From positions 186,001 through 250,000 of the forward strand of contig NZ_NMUN01000010.1 of the NCBI RefSeq assembly GCF_002812725.1: a DNA stretch of 64,000 bases, written 5' to 3'. Below, in pieces: positions 8,163-15,909 of the stretch. Source of the stretch: Microbacterium sp. BR1 (GTDB lineage Bacteria; Actinomycetota; Actinomycetes; Actinomycetales; Microbacteriaceae). The translations under genes were made by a program, and so were the position numbers. The notes beneath the pieces were generated by a model that searched no databases, had not been told where the DNA came from, and was given only the letters and a program-made list of their open reading frames with translations. Position 1 is the stretch's first letter. Each line of letters begins with the position of its first letter.

Positions 8163-9091
8163 GCGTGCGGTCGGGGCCGGGTCACGCGACCGGGCGCCGG
8201 AGTCGTGCCGCGTGAGGGCACGGGCCAGGAGCCCGTCGCAGCAGCGGATGACTCGGCTTCCACGGACGGCATGGCTTCGGCAGGTCGAGGTGCCCGAGAG
8301 GGTGCAGCGCCGGAGGCATCCGTCCCATTCGTCGCCGCGGACTCCGATGCAGCCGAGGCGGGCACCGCAGGCGGGGTCAACTCGCCCGTCGTGAGTTCGA
8401 GGGCCACGCGATTCTCGAGCACCTCGATGGCCTCGTCCGAGACCGAGATCAGGCCATCCAACTCCTCGCGCACGCGACGATAGGCGAGCTGGCGCTCGGC
8501 CGGAGTCGCCGCGAGATCGACCGCCACGGAGAGAAGCTGCTTGGCGGTGTCGAGCCGCTTGCGCTCCACCTCGGTGAACGAGTGGTCGCGCAGCCGGCGT
8601 GCGTCACGCTCGGCGATGTCGAAAGCGGCCTCGTACTCGTGCACGGCATCGCGGTACTCGGCGAGTTCTTCCTTGCCGGTCCGCGTCTTGGGCGATGCCG
8701 GCCGCAGTCCATCCGCCTTGCGCTTGGCGCGCAGGAACGCGGCGGTGAGTGGCTGACGACCGTCGCTCATCGCGGGGAACGCGATCAGCTTGGCCACGTC
8801 GAGTTCGTACTCGAGCCAGCGTGACGTGACGGCGTCGTGCGCGTCGAACAGGCGCTGCAGCCGAGTCGCCGGGCTGTCGCTCTCGCGCGAGTCCGGGGCA
8901 TCCGTCGCGGCAGGCTGCGCGCGAGCGGCGACCTGCGCGGCACGCAGCTCGCTCTTGGCCCGAAGCACCTCGAGTCGCCGGACGTGGCGCCGCTCGAGCG
9001 ACTTCTGCCACGCGCGACCGACGCCCCCTGCCACACCCATCAGGGGGAATATCAGCCACCAGTAGGCGCCGAAGAACTGCCAAGCCTCCAC
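8159..9091 (-). CDS. Membrane-anchored protein with coiled-coil region, paralogue of 9129-10178
   Basis: 310 residues. One N-terminal membrane helix (about 8-26, YWWLIFPLMGVAGGVG) is followed by a basic, helical region rich in A/R/E, a conserved core, and a proline/serine/alanine-rich tail from about residue 240. The core carries DAHDAVTSRWLEYELD and LIAFPAMSDGRQPLTAAFL, shared with the next gene. The GTG start at 9091 is preceded by TAGCAT six nt upstream, suggesting a leaderless mRNA. No function can be assigned; a cell-envelope or scaffolding role is a guess from topology. Confidence 0.75.
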   Translation of the reverse strand: MEAWQFFGAYWWLIFPLMGVAGGVGRAWQKSLERRHVRRLEVLRAKSELRAAQVAARAQPAATDAPDSRESDSPATRLQRLFDAHDAVTSRWLEYELDVAKLIAFPAMSDGRQPLTAAFLRAKRKADGLRPASPKTRTGKEELAEYRDAVHEYEAAFDIAERDARRLRDHSFTEVERKRLDTAKQLLSVAVDLAATPAERQLAYRRVREELDGLISVSDEAIEVLENRVALELTTGELTPPAVPASAASESAATNGTDASGAAPSRAPRPAEAMPSVEAESSAAATGSWPVPSRGTTPAPGRVTRPRPHA

Positions 9092-9103
9092 CCCGTCATG
9101 CTA
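9092..9103 (-). promoter_or_regulatory. Leaderless -10 element for the 310-aa membrane-anchored protein
   Basis: TAGCAT (9098-9103, minus strand), then six nt, then GTG. The same TAGCAT-N6-start layout precedes the paralogue at 10178 and the LuxR gene at 42571. No -35 consensus is visible. Confidence 0.5.
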
Positions 9104-9128
9104 CGCGCGGGGCGGGGCGCAGCGGGCC

Positions 9129-10178
9129 TCAGTTCGACGAACGACGCGGGATGGGCCAGATCGGACCGCGCCTGTCGCCGGTGGACTTGTCGCCGGGCTC
9201 GGCCGCCGCGCCATCGGTCGGCGCGGGCGGGGGCGGGGTCGACGCAGCGCGGGGAGGGGTGGTGGCGCCCGGTCGCGGGGCGGTGGCGTCCCGTCGCGGA
9301 TCGGCGCCGTCGGGACGGGACCCGCGCTTGGCGGCGCGCAGGATCGCATCGCGTGCAGACTCGGTCGCCGCGGCTGCGGCGGTCATCGCGGCGGCTCGCG
9401 CATTCTCGACCAGGTCGTCCCAGGCGCCGCGCAGCTGCGGCGGAACGCCGGCGCCGTCTCCGAAGGAGCGATCGGATGCGGCACCGGGGGGCCGACCGGA
9501 TGCTCCCGCCGCGCGCCATGCCGCCGCCTCCGCCGTGTGGAACGCGGCCTCGAGCTCGGTCACCGCCGTGCGGTAGCGAGCGAACTCCTCGGGGGTGAGG
9601 GTCGGTTTGCCCGGGCGGGGCCGCAGCCAGCGGGCGGTGTCCATCGCGGTCAAGAGCGCCGCGGTCGCCGGCACCCGGGCATCGCTCATCGTCGGAAAGG
9701 CGATCGCCTTGGCGGGGTCGGTCTCGTAGGCCATCCAGTTCGACAGCACCGCATCGTGTTCGGCCACGAGCCGCGAGAGCGGCAGGTGCTCGTCACCCCG
9801 AGGCATCCTGCGCATCAACGCCTTGGCGGCCTTGACCTGCACGCGGCGGCCACGCAGCCCGGTCTGCGCCGACCGCAGCTCCCGCTGCGCCTCGCCCACG
9901 GCGTGGCGGGCGGCCTCGATCTCGCCGATCGACCCGCGCCCGCTCTGGCGCGCGCTCTTGGCGATGAGCAATGCCGCCTGGGCGGTCTTCGCCTGGGCTC
10001 GCGCGGTGAACAGGCGCGTTCGCGCGACGGCCAACTCGTGGCGGGCGCCCGCGTACTCCAGCGCCCGTGCGCGCTGGCGGCGGCCGTAGCGGATGCCGGC
10101 GTACGAGGCCGCACCGCCCGCGATCACGGTGGGCCCCAGCCACCAGAACTCCGCGGCGAACGCGAAGAGAGGGTCCAT
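9129..10178 (-). CDS. Membrane-anchored protein with coiled-coil region, paralogue of 8159-9091
   Basis: 349 residues with the same plan as its neighbour: an N-terminal membrane helix (about 12-28), an Arg/Ala-rich helical region (35-120), then the shared core with AEHDAVLSNWMAYETD and AIAFPTMSDARVPATAALL at about 140-185, and a disordered Pro/Ala/Thr tail from about 290. The two genes lie head to tail 37 nt apart and look like a tandem duplication with strongly diverged ends. The HDAV.S.W..YE and AFP.MSD motifs are the invariant parts. Function unknown. Confidence 0.75.
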   Translation of the reverse strand: MDPLFAFAAEFWWLGPTVIAGGAASYAGIRYGRRQRARALEYAGARHELAVARTRLFTARAQAKTAQAALLIAKSARQSGRGSIGEIEAARHAVGEAQRELRSAQTGLRGRRVQVKAAKALMRRMPRGDEHLPLSRLVAEHDAVLSNWMAYETDPAKAIAFPTMSDARVPATAALLTAMDTARWLRPRPGKPTLTPEEFARYRTAVTELEAAFHTAEAAAWRAAGASGRPPGAASDRSFGDGAGVPPQLRGAWDDLVENARAAAMTAAAAATESARDAILRAAKRGSRPDGADPRRDATAPRPGATTPPRAASTPPPPAPTDGAAAEPGDKSTGDRRGPIWPIPRRSSN

Positions 10179-10190
10179 GACGCCATGCTA
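10179..10190 (-). promoter_or_regulatory. Leaderless -10 element for the 349-aa membrane-anchored protein
   Basis: TAGCAT (10185-10190, minus strand), six nt, then ATG 10178. It is identical in hexamer and spacing to the element before the paralogue at 9091. Confidence 0.5.
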
Positions 10191-10220
10191 ACCGCGCGCG
10201 CTGGACGTGCGGCAGGAGCC

Positions 10221-10352
10221 TCAGCCGAAGATGAGCGCCAGGACCGTCGCGCCACCGCCGGTGACGAGCAACGCGATGATCACGACCCACGCGACGATCC
10301 GCACACGCTTCTGTCGCGTGGCGCCGTAGTTCTCCAGCTCGTCGTTGGACAT
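10221..10352 (-). CDS. 43-residue single-pass membrane peptide
   Basis: Short gene: MSNDELENYGATRQKRVRIV, then one hydrophobic helix AWVVIIALLV and a short glycine-containing end. AGGAG sits about six nt before the ATG and overlaps the purL stop codon, so it is probably translated from the purL transcript. Charge distribution (KR before the helix) predicts the N terminus inside. Function unknown. Confidence 0.6.
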   Translation of the reverse strand: MSNDELENYGATRQKRVRIVAWVVIIALLVTGGGATVLALIFG

Positions 10353-10359
10353 GTCGCTC

Positions 10360-12735
10360 CTAGGCCATCGGGGGAGTGGTCGGGGCTTCGAACTCGCCGA
10401 TCGTCGCGCCGAACGCGTCGGGCAAGGTGCCGCGCCAGAGCCGGTTCAACTCGTCGAGACGCATCGTGAAGACATCCTGGATCTCGAGCTCGGCACCACC
10501 CGCGGGGGCGACGTCCGTGACGCCGATCCGCAGAACCGGGTAGCCGCGCCCCTCGCAGAGCCCCTGGAACTTCACGTCGTCCTCGCGCGGGACGCTCACC
10601 AGGACGCGGCCGGTCGACTCCGAGAACAGGGCGGCCGCAGCATCCACGCCGTCGCGCTCCATGATCTCGCGCAGCCAGACGCGCGCACCGACGCCGAAGC
10701 GGATCACGCTCTCGGCGAGTGCCTGGGCCAGGCCACCGCCCGACAGGTCGTGGGCGCTCGAGATGAGGGCCTGCTGGGACGCGGCGCGCAGCAACTCTGC
10801 CAGGGCCTTCTCGTTTCCGAGGTCGACGCGGGGAGGACGTCCGCCGAGGTGGTCGTGCACGACCCCCGCCCACTCGGAGCCGCTCAGCTCGGTCGCGGTG
10901 ACCCCGAGCAGGTAGATGTTCTCGCCGGGATCCTGCCAGCCGCTCGGCACGCGGCGCGCAACGTCGTCGATGATGCCCAGCACGCCGACGACCGGAGTCG
11001 GATAGATCGGCTGATCGCCGGTCTGGTTGTAGAAGCTGACGTTCCCGCCCGTGACGGGGATCTCGAGTTCACGGCACGCGTCGGCGATTCCCTGTACCGA
11101 GCGCTGGAACTGCCACATGACCTCGGGGTTCTCGGGGCTGCCGAAGTTCAGGCAGTCGGTCACCGCGGTCGGCACCGCGCCTGCGACGGCGACGTTGCGG
11201 TAGGCCTCGGCGACGGCATGACGCGCGCCCTCGTAGGGGTCGAGCTGGCAGAAGCGGCTGTCGCAGTCGGTCGCGATCGCAAAGCCCAGGCCGGATTCCT
11301 CGTCGACGCGGATCATGCCGGCGTCGTCGGGGAAGGCCAGGGCTGTGTTGCCCATGACGTAGTAGTCGTACTGGTTCGTCAGCCACGACTTGTCGGCCAG
11401 GTTCGGGCTCGAGAGCAGCTGCGTGAACTGTGCGCGGAGCGTCTCGGGGTCGGTCGCCCGGGGTAGGGCGCTCGCCGAGTCCTCCTGCAGCGCGTCGATC
11501 CACGCCGGGTAGGCGACGGGGCGCTCGTAGACCGGGCCGTCGACCGCGACCGTGGCGGGGTCGACGTTGACGATCTCGTGACCGTGCCAGTGGATGACGA
11601 GGCGCCCGTCTCCGGTGACCTCGCCCAGCACGCTGGTCTCGACATCCCACTTCGCGGTCACCGCGAGGAACGCGTCGAGCTTCTCGGGAGCGACGATTGC
11701 CATCATGCGCTCCTGCGACTCCGACATGAGGATCTCTTCGGGCGTCAGGCGGGGGTCGCGCAGTAGGACCTCTTCGAGGTCGACCTTCATGCCCGATCTG
11801 CCGTTGGCCGCGAGCTCGCTCGTCGCACACGAGATGCCCGCGGCGCCGAGGTCTTGAATCGCCTCGACCAGCTCGCCACGGTAGAGCTCGAGGCAGCACT
11901 CGATCAGCACCTTCTCGGCGAACGGGTCGCCGACCTGAACGGCGGGGCGCTTGGTCGGGCCGCCGTCGGCGAACGTGTCGGAGGCGAGGATGGATGCTCC
12001 GCCGATGCCGTCGCCGCCCGTGCGGGCGCCGAACAGCACGACCTTGTTGCCCGTGCCGCTCGCGTTCGCGAGCTTGATGTCTTCGTGGCGCATGACGCCG
12101 ACAGCGAGCGCGTTGACCAGCGGGTTGCCCTGGTAGACCGAGTCGAAGACCGTCTCACCGCCGATATTGGGCAGGCCGAGGCAGTTGCCGTAGAACGAGA
12201 TGCCGCTGACGACGCCGTGCACGACGCGGGCCGTGTCGGGGTGGTCGATCGCCCCGAAGCGCAGCTGGTCCATGACGGCGACGGGGCGCGCGCCCATCGA
12301 GATGATGTCGCGGACGATGCCACCGACACCCGTGGCCGCACCCTGGAAGGGCTCGATGTAGCTCGGGTGGTTGTGGGATTCGACCTTGAAGGTCACGGCC
12401 CATCCGTCGCCCACGTCCACCACGCCGGCGTTCTGCCCCATACCGACCATGAGCTTCTCGCGCATCTTGTCGGTCATCTGGCGACCGAACTCGCGCAGGT
12501 AGATCTTGCTCGACTTGTACGAGCAGTGCTCCGACCACATCACCGAGTACATCGCCAGCTCGGAGCTGGTGGGGCGACGCCCGAGCAGCTCGCGGATGCG
12601 GTCGTACTCGTCGGGCTTGAGGCCGAGCGCCTCGAACGGTTGGATGCGCTCCGGCGTTGCCGCGGCGTTCTCGACGGTGTCGACGACGGGCGTCGCTCCG
12701 GCACTCGGGGTGGCGTTCTGGGTGGCTGTCGTCAC
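10360..12735 (-). CDS. purL: Phosphoribosylformylglycinamidine synthase subunit PurL
   Basis: 791-residue small-type PurL that acts with PurQ and PurS to convert FGAR to FGAM in purine synthesis. Early motifs include [12 protein letters not shown] and VESHNHPS for ATP and substrate binding, with the second AIR-synthase-like half downstream. The start is GTG 12735 with GGAG about nine nt upstream; the reading frame stays open another 240 nt but without family similarity. Its partners purS and purQ lie far away at 51502-52499. Confidence 0.95.
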   Translation of the reverse strand: MTTATQNATPSAGATPVVDTVENAAATPERIQPFEALGLKPDEYDRIRELLGRRPTSSELAMYSVMWSEHCSYKSSKIYLREFGRQMTDKMREKLMVGMGQNAGVVDVGDGWAVTFKVESHNHPSYIEPFQGAATGVGGIVRDIISMGARPVAVMDQLRFGAIDHPDTARVVHGVVSGISFYGNCLGLPNIGGETVFDSVYQGNPLVNALAVGVMRHEDIKLANASGTGNKVVLFGARTGGDGIGGASILASDTFADGGPTKRPAVQVGDPFAEKVLIECCLELYRGELVEAIQDLGAAGISCATSELAANGRSGMKVDLEEVLLRDPRLTPEEILMSESQERMMAIVAPEKLDAFLAVTAKWDVETSVLGEVTGDGRLVIHWHGHEIVNVDPATVAVDGPVYERPVAYPAWIDALQEDSASALPRATDPETLRAQFTQLLSSPNLADKSWLTNQYDYYVMGNTALAFPDDAGMIRVDEESGLGFAIATDCDSRFCQLDPYEGARHAVAEAYRNVAVAGAVPTAVTDCLNFGSPENPEVMWQFQRSVQGIADACRELEIPVTGGNVSFYNQTGDQPIYPTPVVGVLGIIDDVARRVPSGWQDPGENIYLLGVTATELSGSEWAGVVHDHLGGRPPRVDLGNEKALAELLRAASQQALISSAHDLSGGGLAQALAESVIRFGVGARVWLREIMERDGVDAAAALFSESTGRVLVSVPREDDVKFQGLCEGRGYPVLRIGVTDVAPAGGAELEIQDVFTMRLDELNRLWRGTLPDAFGATIGEFEAPTTPPMA

Positions 12736-12839
12736 GCGGCTGAGCTCCAAAAATCGCGGGATGCCGGACCCGCCCAGTCTAGTCGTGGGAGCAGGACGCC
12801 ACGGGGCGGGCCGGAGCCCGGTCATCCGGCCCCTCGGTT

Positions 12840-12906
12840 CGGCTCCCCTGGCACTCGTTTTGCTTGTTCGGGATCGCAAGTAGCAGCTTCTGCCAGGCGA
12901 GCGGGT
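12840..12906. repeat. 67-bp intergenic palindromic element, copy 1 (TGCCAGG type)
   Basis: Left end CGGCTCCCCTGGCA (12840-12853) and right end TGCCAGGCGAGCGGGT (12891-12906) enclose 37 unconserved bases; CCTGGCA and TGCCAGG are inverted. A second copy at 20732-20798 has nearly identical ends and exactly the same length. This copy lies between the divergent purL and arsR genes. Confidence 0.7.
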
Positions 12907-12928
12907 GAGCCGGCCGGCCCGGCCGGGG

Positions 12929-12972
12929 TTGACGGAAGGGCGCGGCGGCGCTAACGTACAACCAAATGGTTG
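12929..12972 (+). promoter_or_regulatory. Leaderless promoter and ArsR autorepressor operator
   Basis: TTGACG (12929-12934), 17-nt spacer, TAACGT (12952-12957). The start site predicted from this is within 1-3 nt of ATG 12966. An inverted repeat CAACCA (12959-12964), AA, TGGTTG (12967-12972) covers the transcription start and the start codon, ideal for repression by the ArsR product. Confidence 0.7.
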
Positions 12973-13361
12973 CACAACGAACGCAGGGCGAAGCGAGCGA
13001 GCTGAGCGATGACGAGATCGACCGCGTGTTTCAGGCGCTCGCCACGGCGACGCGCCGAGACATCCTGCGTCGAACCATCGAGCGCGAGCAGTCGATCTCG
13101 GCGCTCGCCCAGGACTACGACATGTCGTTCGCTGCCGTGCAGAAGCACATCGGCGTTCTCGAGGCGGCGGGCCTGGTCATCAAGCGCGCCGAGGGTCGCG
13201 AGCGGCTCGTGCGGGCGGATCCGACCATGATCGCCCGGGCCCGCGCCCTGCTCGCGCGCTACGAGGAACTCTGGCGCGCGCGGATCGACCGCCTCGACCG
13301 CTTGCTCGCCGCACCACCCCAAACCGATTCGATCGTTCACCCACCCACAGAAGGAGAGTGA
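12966..13361 (+). CDS. ArsR-family transcriptional regulator
   Basis: 131 residues with one winged helix-turn-helix (about 20-95). The recognition helix region is [23 protein letters not shown]. No cysteine pair for metal sensing is present, so this is the SRPBCC-coupled ArsR type rather than a metal sensor. It ends one base before the AHSA1 gene, with which it forms an operon. Transcription is probably leaderless and autorepressed through the palindrome at the start codon. Confidence 0.9.
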   Translation: MVAQRTQGEASELSDDEIDRVFQALATATRRDILRRTIEREQSISALAQDYDMSFAAVQKHIGVLEAAGLVIKRAEGRERLVRADPTMIARARALLARYEELWRARIDRLDRLLAAPPQTDSIVHPPTEGE

Positions 13362-13362
13362 C

Positions 13363-14340
13363 ATGCCCGTCACCGACGTCACCACCGACCCCGAAGCGCT
13401 GACGATGACACTCGTCGCCGACTTCGCCGCGCCCGTCGATCGCCTCTGGGTGGCGTTCACGGATCCGCGTCAGCTCGAGCTCTTCTGGGGTCCTCCGGGA
13501 TGGCCGGCGACGTTCACCGGGTTCGATCTGAGCATCGGTGGGCGGGCGCAGTACCGGATGACCGGTCCGCGGGGCGATTCCGCGGGCGGCCAGTGGGAGT
13601 TCGTGGCGATCGAGCCGCCGCGGCGGCTGGAAGTGCTCGACAGCTTCGTTGATGACGAGGGGCGGGTCAATGCCGAGATGCCCTCGATGCGTATGACGTT
13701 CGAGCTCCATGAGACGTCGTCGGGTTCTCGCCTGGTGAGCACGACCTACTTCCCATCTGTCGAGGCGCTCGAGCAGATGACGGCAATGGGCATGGTCGAG
13801 GGTTCGACGCTCGCAATGAGTCAGCTCGACCGGGTGCTCGAGGGGCTCCGCGCCTACGCGCAGGGCAAGGGCACGCAGACCGAGCTTCTCGACGATGTGC
13901 ACGTTCGGATCACGCGCCTGATCGAAGGGCCGCGCGACCTGGTCTGGCGCGCGCACCACGAACCGGACCTCATGAAGCAGTGGCTGCTCGGTCCGGACGG
14001 CTGGCGGATGACGGTCTGCGAGGTCGACCCCCGCGTCGGCGGCCGCTACCGCTACGCGTGGGCGCCCGAAGAGGGCACCGAGGGTGAGCCGTTCGGCTTC
14101 GACGGCGAGACGCTCGTGATGGAGGCGCCCCGCCGCTCGGTCACGACCGAGCACATGACCGACACCGACTTCCCGTCGACCCTCAATGACCTGTCGCTGC
14201 GCGAAGAGGACGGCGCCACGCTGATCACCGTGCTGATCGAATACCCCGACAAGGACACCCGCGACATGGTCCTCGCGACGGGCATGACCGACGGGATGGA
14301 GACGAGCTACGCCCGCCTCGAGAAGGTGATCGCGGGCTAG
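13363..14340 (+). CDS. Double AHSA1/SRPBCC domain protein
   Basis: 325 residues made of two consecutive AHSA1-type SRPBCC domains: one about 13-160 (VDRLWVAFTDPRQLELFWGPPGW), the second about 170-323 (RDLVWRAHHEPDLMKQWLLGPDGW). Proteins of this family bind hydrophobic ligands and are routinely encoded next to ArsR regulators; the ligand is unknown. AAGGAGAG precedes the ATG. The gene ends inside a 24-bp palindrome shared with the convergent yoeB. Confidence 0.88.
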   Translation: MPVTDVTTDPEALTMTLVADFAAPVDRLWVAFTDPRQLELFWGPPGWPATFTGFDLSIGGRAQYRMTGPRGDSAGGQWEFVAIEPPRRLEVLDSFVDDEGRVNAEMPSMRMTFELHETSSGSRLVSTTYFPSVEALEQMTAMGMVEGSTLAMSQLDRVLEGLRAYAQGKGTQTELLDDVHVRITRLIEGPRDLVWRAHHEPDLMKQWLLGPDGWRMTVCEVDPRVGGRYRYAWAPEEGTEGEPFGFDGETLVMEAPRRSVTTEHMTDTDFPSTLNDLSLREEDGATLITVLIEYPDKDTRDMVLATGMTDGMETSYARLEKVIAG

Positions 14341-14350
14341 CCCGCGATCA
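14327..14350. terminator. 24-bp perfect palindrome spanning two convergent stop codons
   Basis: TGATCGCGGGCT (14327-14338) is followed at once by its exact reverse complement to 14350. It contains the TAG of the AHSA1 gene (14338-14340) and the TGA of yoeB (14348-14350). A hairpin here could end transcripts from both sides, although no U-tract follows. Confidence 0.55.
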
Positions 14351-14608
14351 GTAGTGGTAGCGCGCCTGCAGCACGATCACATGCTCATCCGTCACCAGGC
14401 AGACCAGGCGGTTGACGTCGTCGATCCGTCTCGACCACGCCCCCGACAGGATGTGCTTGAGCGGCTCGGGCTTGCCGATACCGGCGAAGGGGTCACGCAG
14501 AACGTCCGTGATCAAGGCGTTGATGCGACGGAGGGTCTTGCGATCTTCGTATCGCCACGAGATGTAGTCCTCCCACCCGTGTCGATCGAAAGCGAGAGTG
14601 CGGGTCAC
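14348..14608 (-). CDS. yoeB: Toxin YoeB (Txe/YoeB family mRNA interferase)
   Basis: 86 residues, the normal YoeB length. Conserved features are WEDYISWRYEDRKTLRRIN, PFAGIGKPEPLKHILSGAWSRRIDD and the C-terminal ARYHY with the catalytic His near the end. The E and R residues required for ribosome-dependent mRNA cleavage are in place, so the toxin looks intact. Its start overlaps the antitoxin stop by four bases. Confidence 0.95.
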   Translation of the reverse strand: MTRTLAFDRHGWEDYISWRYEDRKTLRRINALITDVLRDPFAGIGKPEPLKHILSGAWSRRIDDVNRLVCLVTDEHVIVLQARYHY

Positions 14609-14856
14609 GCGTCGGCGAGATCGTGCTGCTCGATGTCGCTGCGGCGGGCGCGCTCGAGCGCCGACAAGAGGCGTTCGGCATTGGCGGGGTGGCGGAGCAG
14701 GTAGGCGGTCTCGGTCATCGCGTCGTAGTCGGCCTTAGACAGGATGACCGCGTTGCCGTGCCGCGAGACGACCTCGACGGCCGTGTGATCTTCGTTGACC
14801 TGCTGGATCAGGCCGAAGAGCGTCTTGCGTGCTTCAGATGCAGAGATCGCGGCCAT
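14605..14856 (-). CDS. yefM: Antitoxin YefM
   Basis: 83 residues beginning MAAISASEARKTLFGLIQQV, the typical Phd/YefM N terminus that binds DNA; the C-terminal half (RHPANAERLLSALERA) would neutralise YoeB. ATG 14856 is chosen because AGAGG precedes it; the frame is open further upstream, but that part lies over the operator. Antitoxin first, toxin second is the standard order. Autoregulation is expected through the inverted repeat at 14865-14898. Confidence 0.95.
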   Translation of the reverse strand: MAAISASEARKTLFGLIQQVNEDHTAVEVVSRHGNAVILSKADYDAMTETAYLLRHPANAERLLSALERARRSDIEQHDLADA

Positions 14857-14864
14857 GGTGATCC

Positions 14865-14898
14865 TCTCGAGTGGTACAAAATACGGTACCACTCGAGA
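14865..14898. promoter_or_regulatory. Operator of the yefM-yoeB operon: 13-bp perfect inverted repeat
   Basis: TCTCGAGTGGTAC (14865-14877) and GTACCACTCGAGA (14886-14898) enclose eight AT-rich bases. On the minus strand the spacer supplies a TATTTT -10 candidate. Known YefM operators are also palindromes around a GTAC core, so binding by YefM and YefM-YoeB is a sound inference. Confidence 0.75.
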
Positions 14899-14927
14899 TC
14901 GCAGCATCCGCTTGTTCATCCCGAAAC

Positions 14928-15374
14928 TCACGCCGCGGCGGGCAGGTCATCCGGAGTGAAGATCCGCATGCCGTCTTCGTGCAGCAAGAAGCGCGCGCGA
15001 ACGCGCACGCCCTGCCCGACGAGGTGATCGCCGAGCCGCGCCCACGCCCGGTCGAGGGCCGTGATCTGGTCGCCGCCGCAACGCTCCCACACCACGACGA
15101 CCTGCGCGAAGTCGAACTCGCGCATGAGGTTCGCAAAGCGGTGCGCGAAGAGTTCGACGACGGGCAGGGTGCCCAGGTCGTCGGTGGTCACGATCTCGTC
15201 GGGGTGATCCGGCAGCTCATCGCACGGCATGACCGGCCCGGTCGGACGGTCGTCCTCGTCCAGGAAGAACAGCCAGAGCTGGGGATGGGTGGCGCCGATC
15301 AGCAGTTCGAACAGCCAGTGTTCGAGAGCGGTGTCGTCGCGCATCGGCGGGGTGTCAGCGGGTCCTGTGGGCAT
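14928..15374 (-). CDS. Hypothetical protein, 148 aa
   Basis: Soluble acidic protein with no family recognised. It has ALEHWLFELLIGATHPQLWLFFLDEDDRPTGPVMPCDELP near the N terminus and a well-formed alternating beta/alpha pattern (FDFAQVVVVWERCGGDQITALDRAWARLGDHL). It is likely a Microbacteriaceae-restricted family. ATG 15374 is preferred; ATG 15344 is possible, and neither has a strong ribosome site. Its stop is 30 nt from the yefM operator. Confidence 0.65.
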   Translation of the reverse strand: MPTGPADTPPMRDDTALEHWLFELLIGATHPQLWLFFLDEDDRPTGPVMPCDELPDHPDEIVTTDDLGTLPVVELFAHRFANLMREFDFAQVVVVWERCGGDQITALDRAWARLGDHLVGQGVRVRARFLLHEDGMRIFTPDDLPAAA

Positions 15375-15468
15375 GCGCCCAGCCTGGCGGCCGGTCTCGA
15401 TCCGACTCGCACGGTTCGCGGCATCGGTGGACAGCTGTGCCTGCCCTTTTGCTGGTGAGGAGGCGACG

Positions 15469-15909
15469 CTACGCCCGGGCGAGCGCGTCCTCGAGCGCGA
15501 CCCACGCGAGCATCGCGCATTTGACGCGCGCGGTGTACTTGGAGACACCCGACAGCGCGGCGGCATCCCCGTAGACCTCGATGTCCAACTCGAGCTGCCC
15601 GCGCGAGCGCATGGCCTCGCGGAATCCGTCGACGAGGGCGGATGCATCGGCCCGAGGCATCCCGGCGACCAGATCCGACAGCATCGACGCCGAGGACTGC
15701 GAGATCGAGCAACCCGCGCCCTCCCACGTCGCGTCGCGGATCACGCCCGCGTCGTCGAGCCGTACGCGCAACGTCAGCTCATCGCCGCAGATCGGATTGC
15801 GCTGGTATGACGAGGCGTTCGCCCCTTCTTCGGGCGCGAGCGGGGTGCCGTGCGGATGCTTCGAGTGATCGAGGATCAGCTCTTGGTACAGCGACTCGAG
15901 CCCGCTCAT
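15469..15909 (-). CDS. sufU: Fe-S cluster assembly sulfur-transfer protein SufU
   Basis: 146 residues. The three conserved cysteines are C41 (NPICGDE), C67 (GCSIS) and C131 (KCAMLAW), with D43, matching the Zn site of SufU that accepts persulfide from SufS. The 18-20 residue insertion typical of Gram-positive SufU is present (DLVAGMPRADASALVDGF). It overlaps sufS by four bases. Confidence 0.95.
   Translation of the reverse strand: MSGLESLYQELILDHSKHPHGTPLAPEEGANASSYQRNPICGDELTLRVRLDDAGVIRDATWEGAGCSISQSSASMLSDLVAGMPRADASALVDGFREAMRSRGQLELDIEVYGDAAALSGVSKYTARVKCAMLAWVALEDALARA

Noticed and set aside
12736..12975. Possible 80-residue N-terminal extension of PurL
   Set aside because: No similarity to PurL, contains the TGCCAGG-type repeat and overlaps the arsR promoter; GTG 12735 has a ribosome site.
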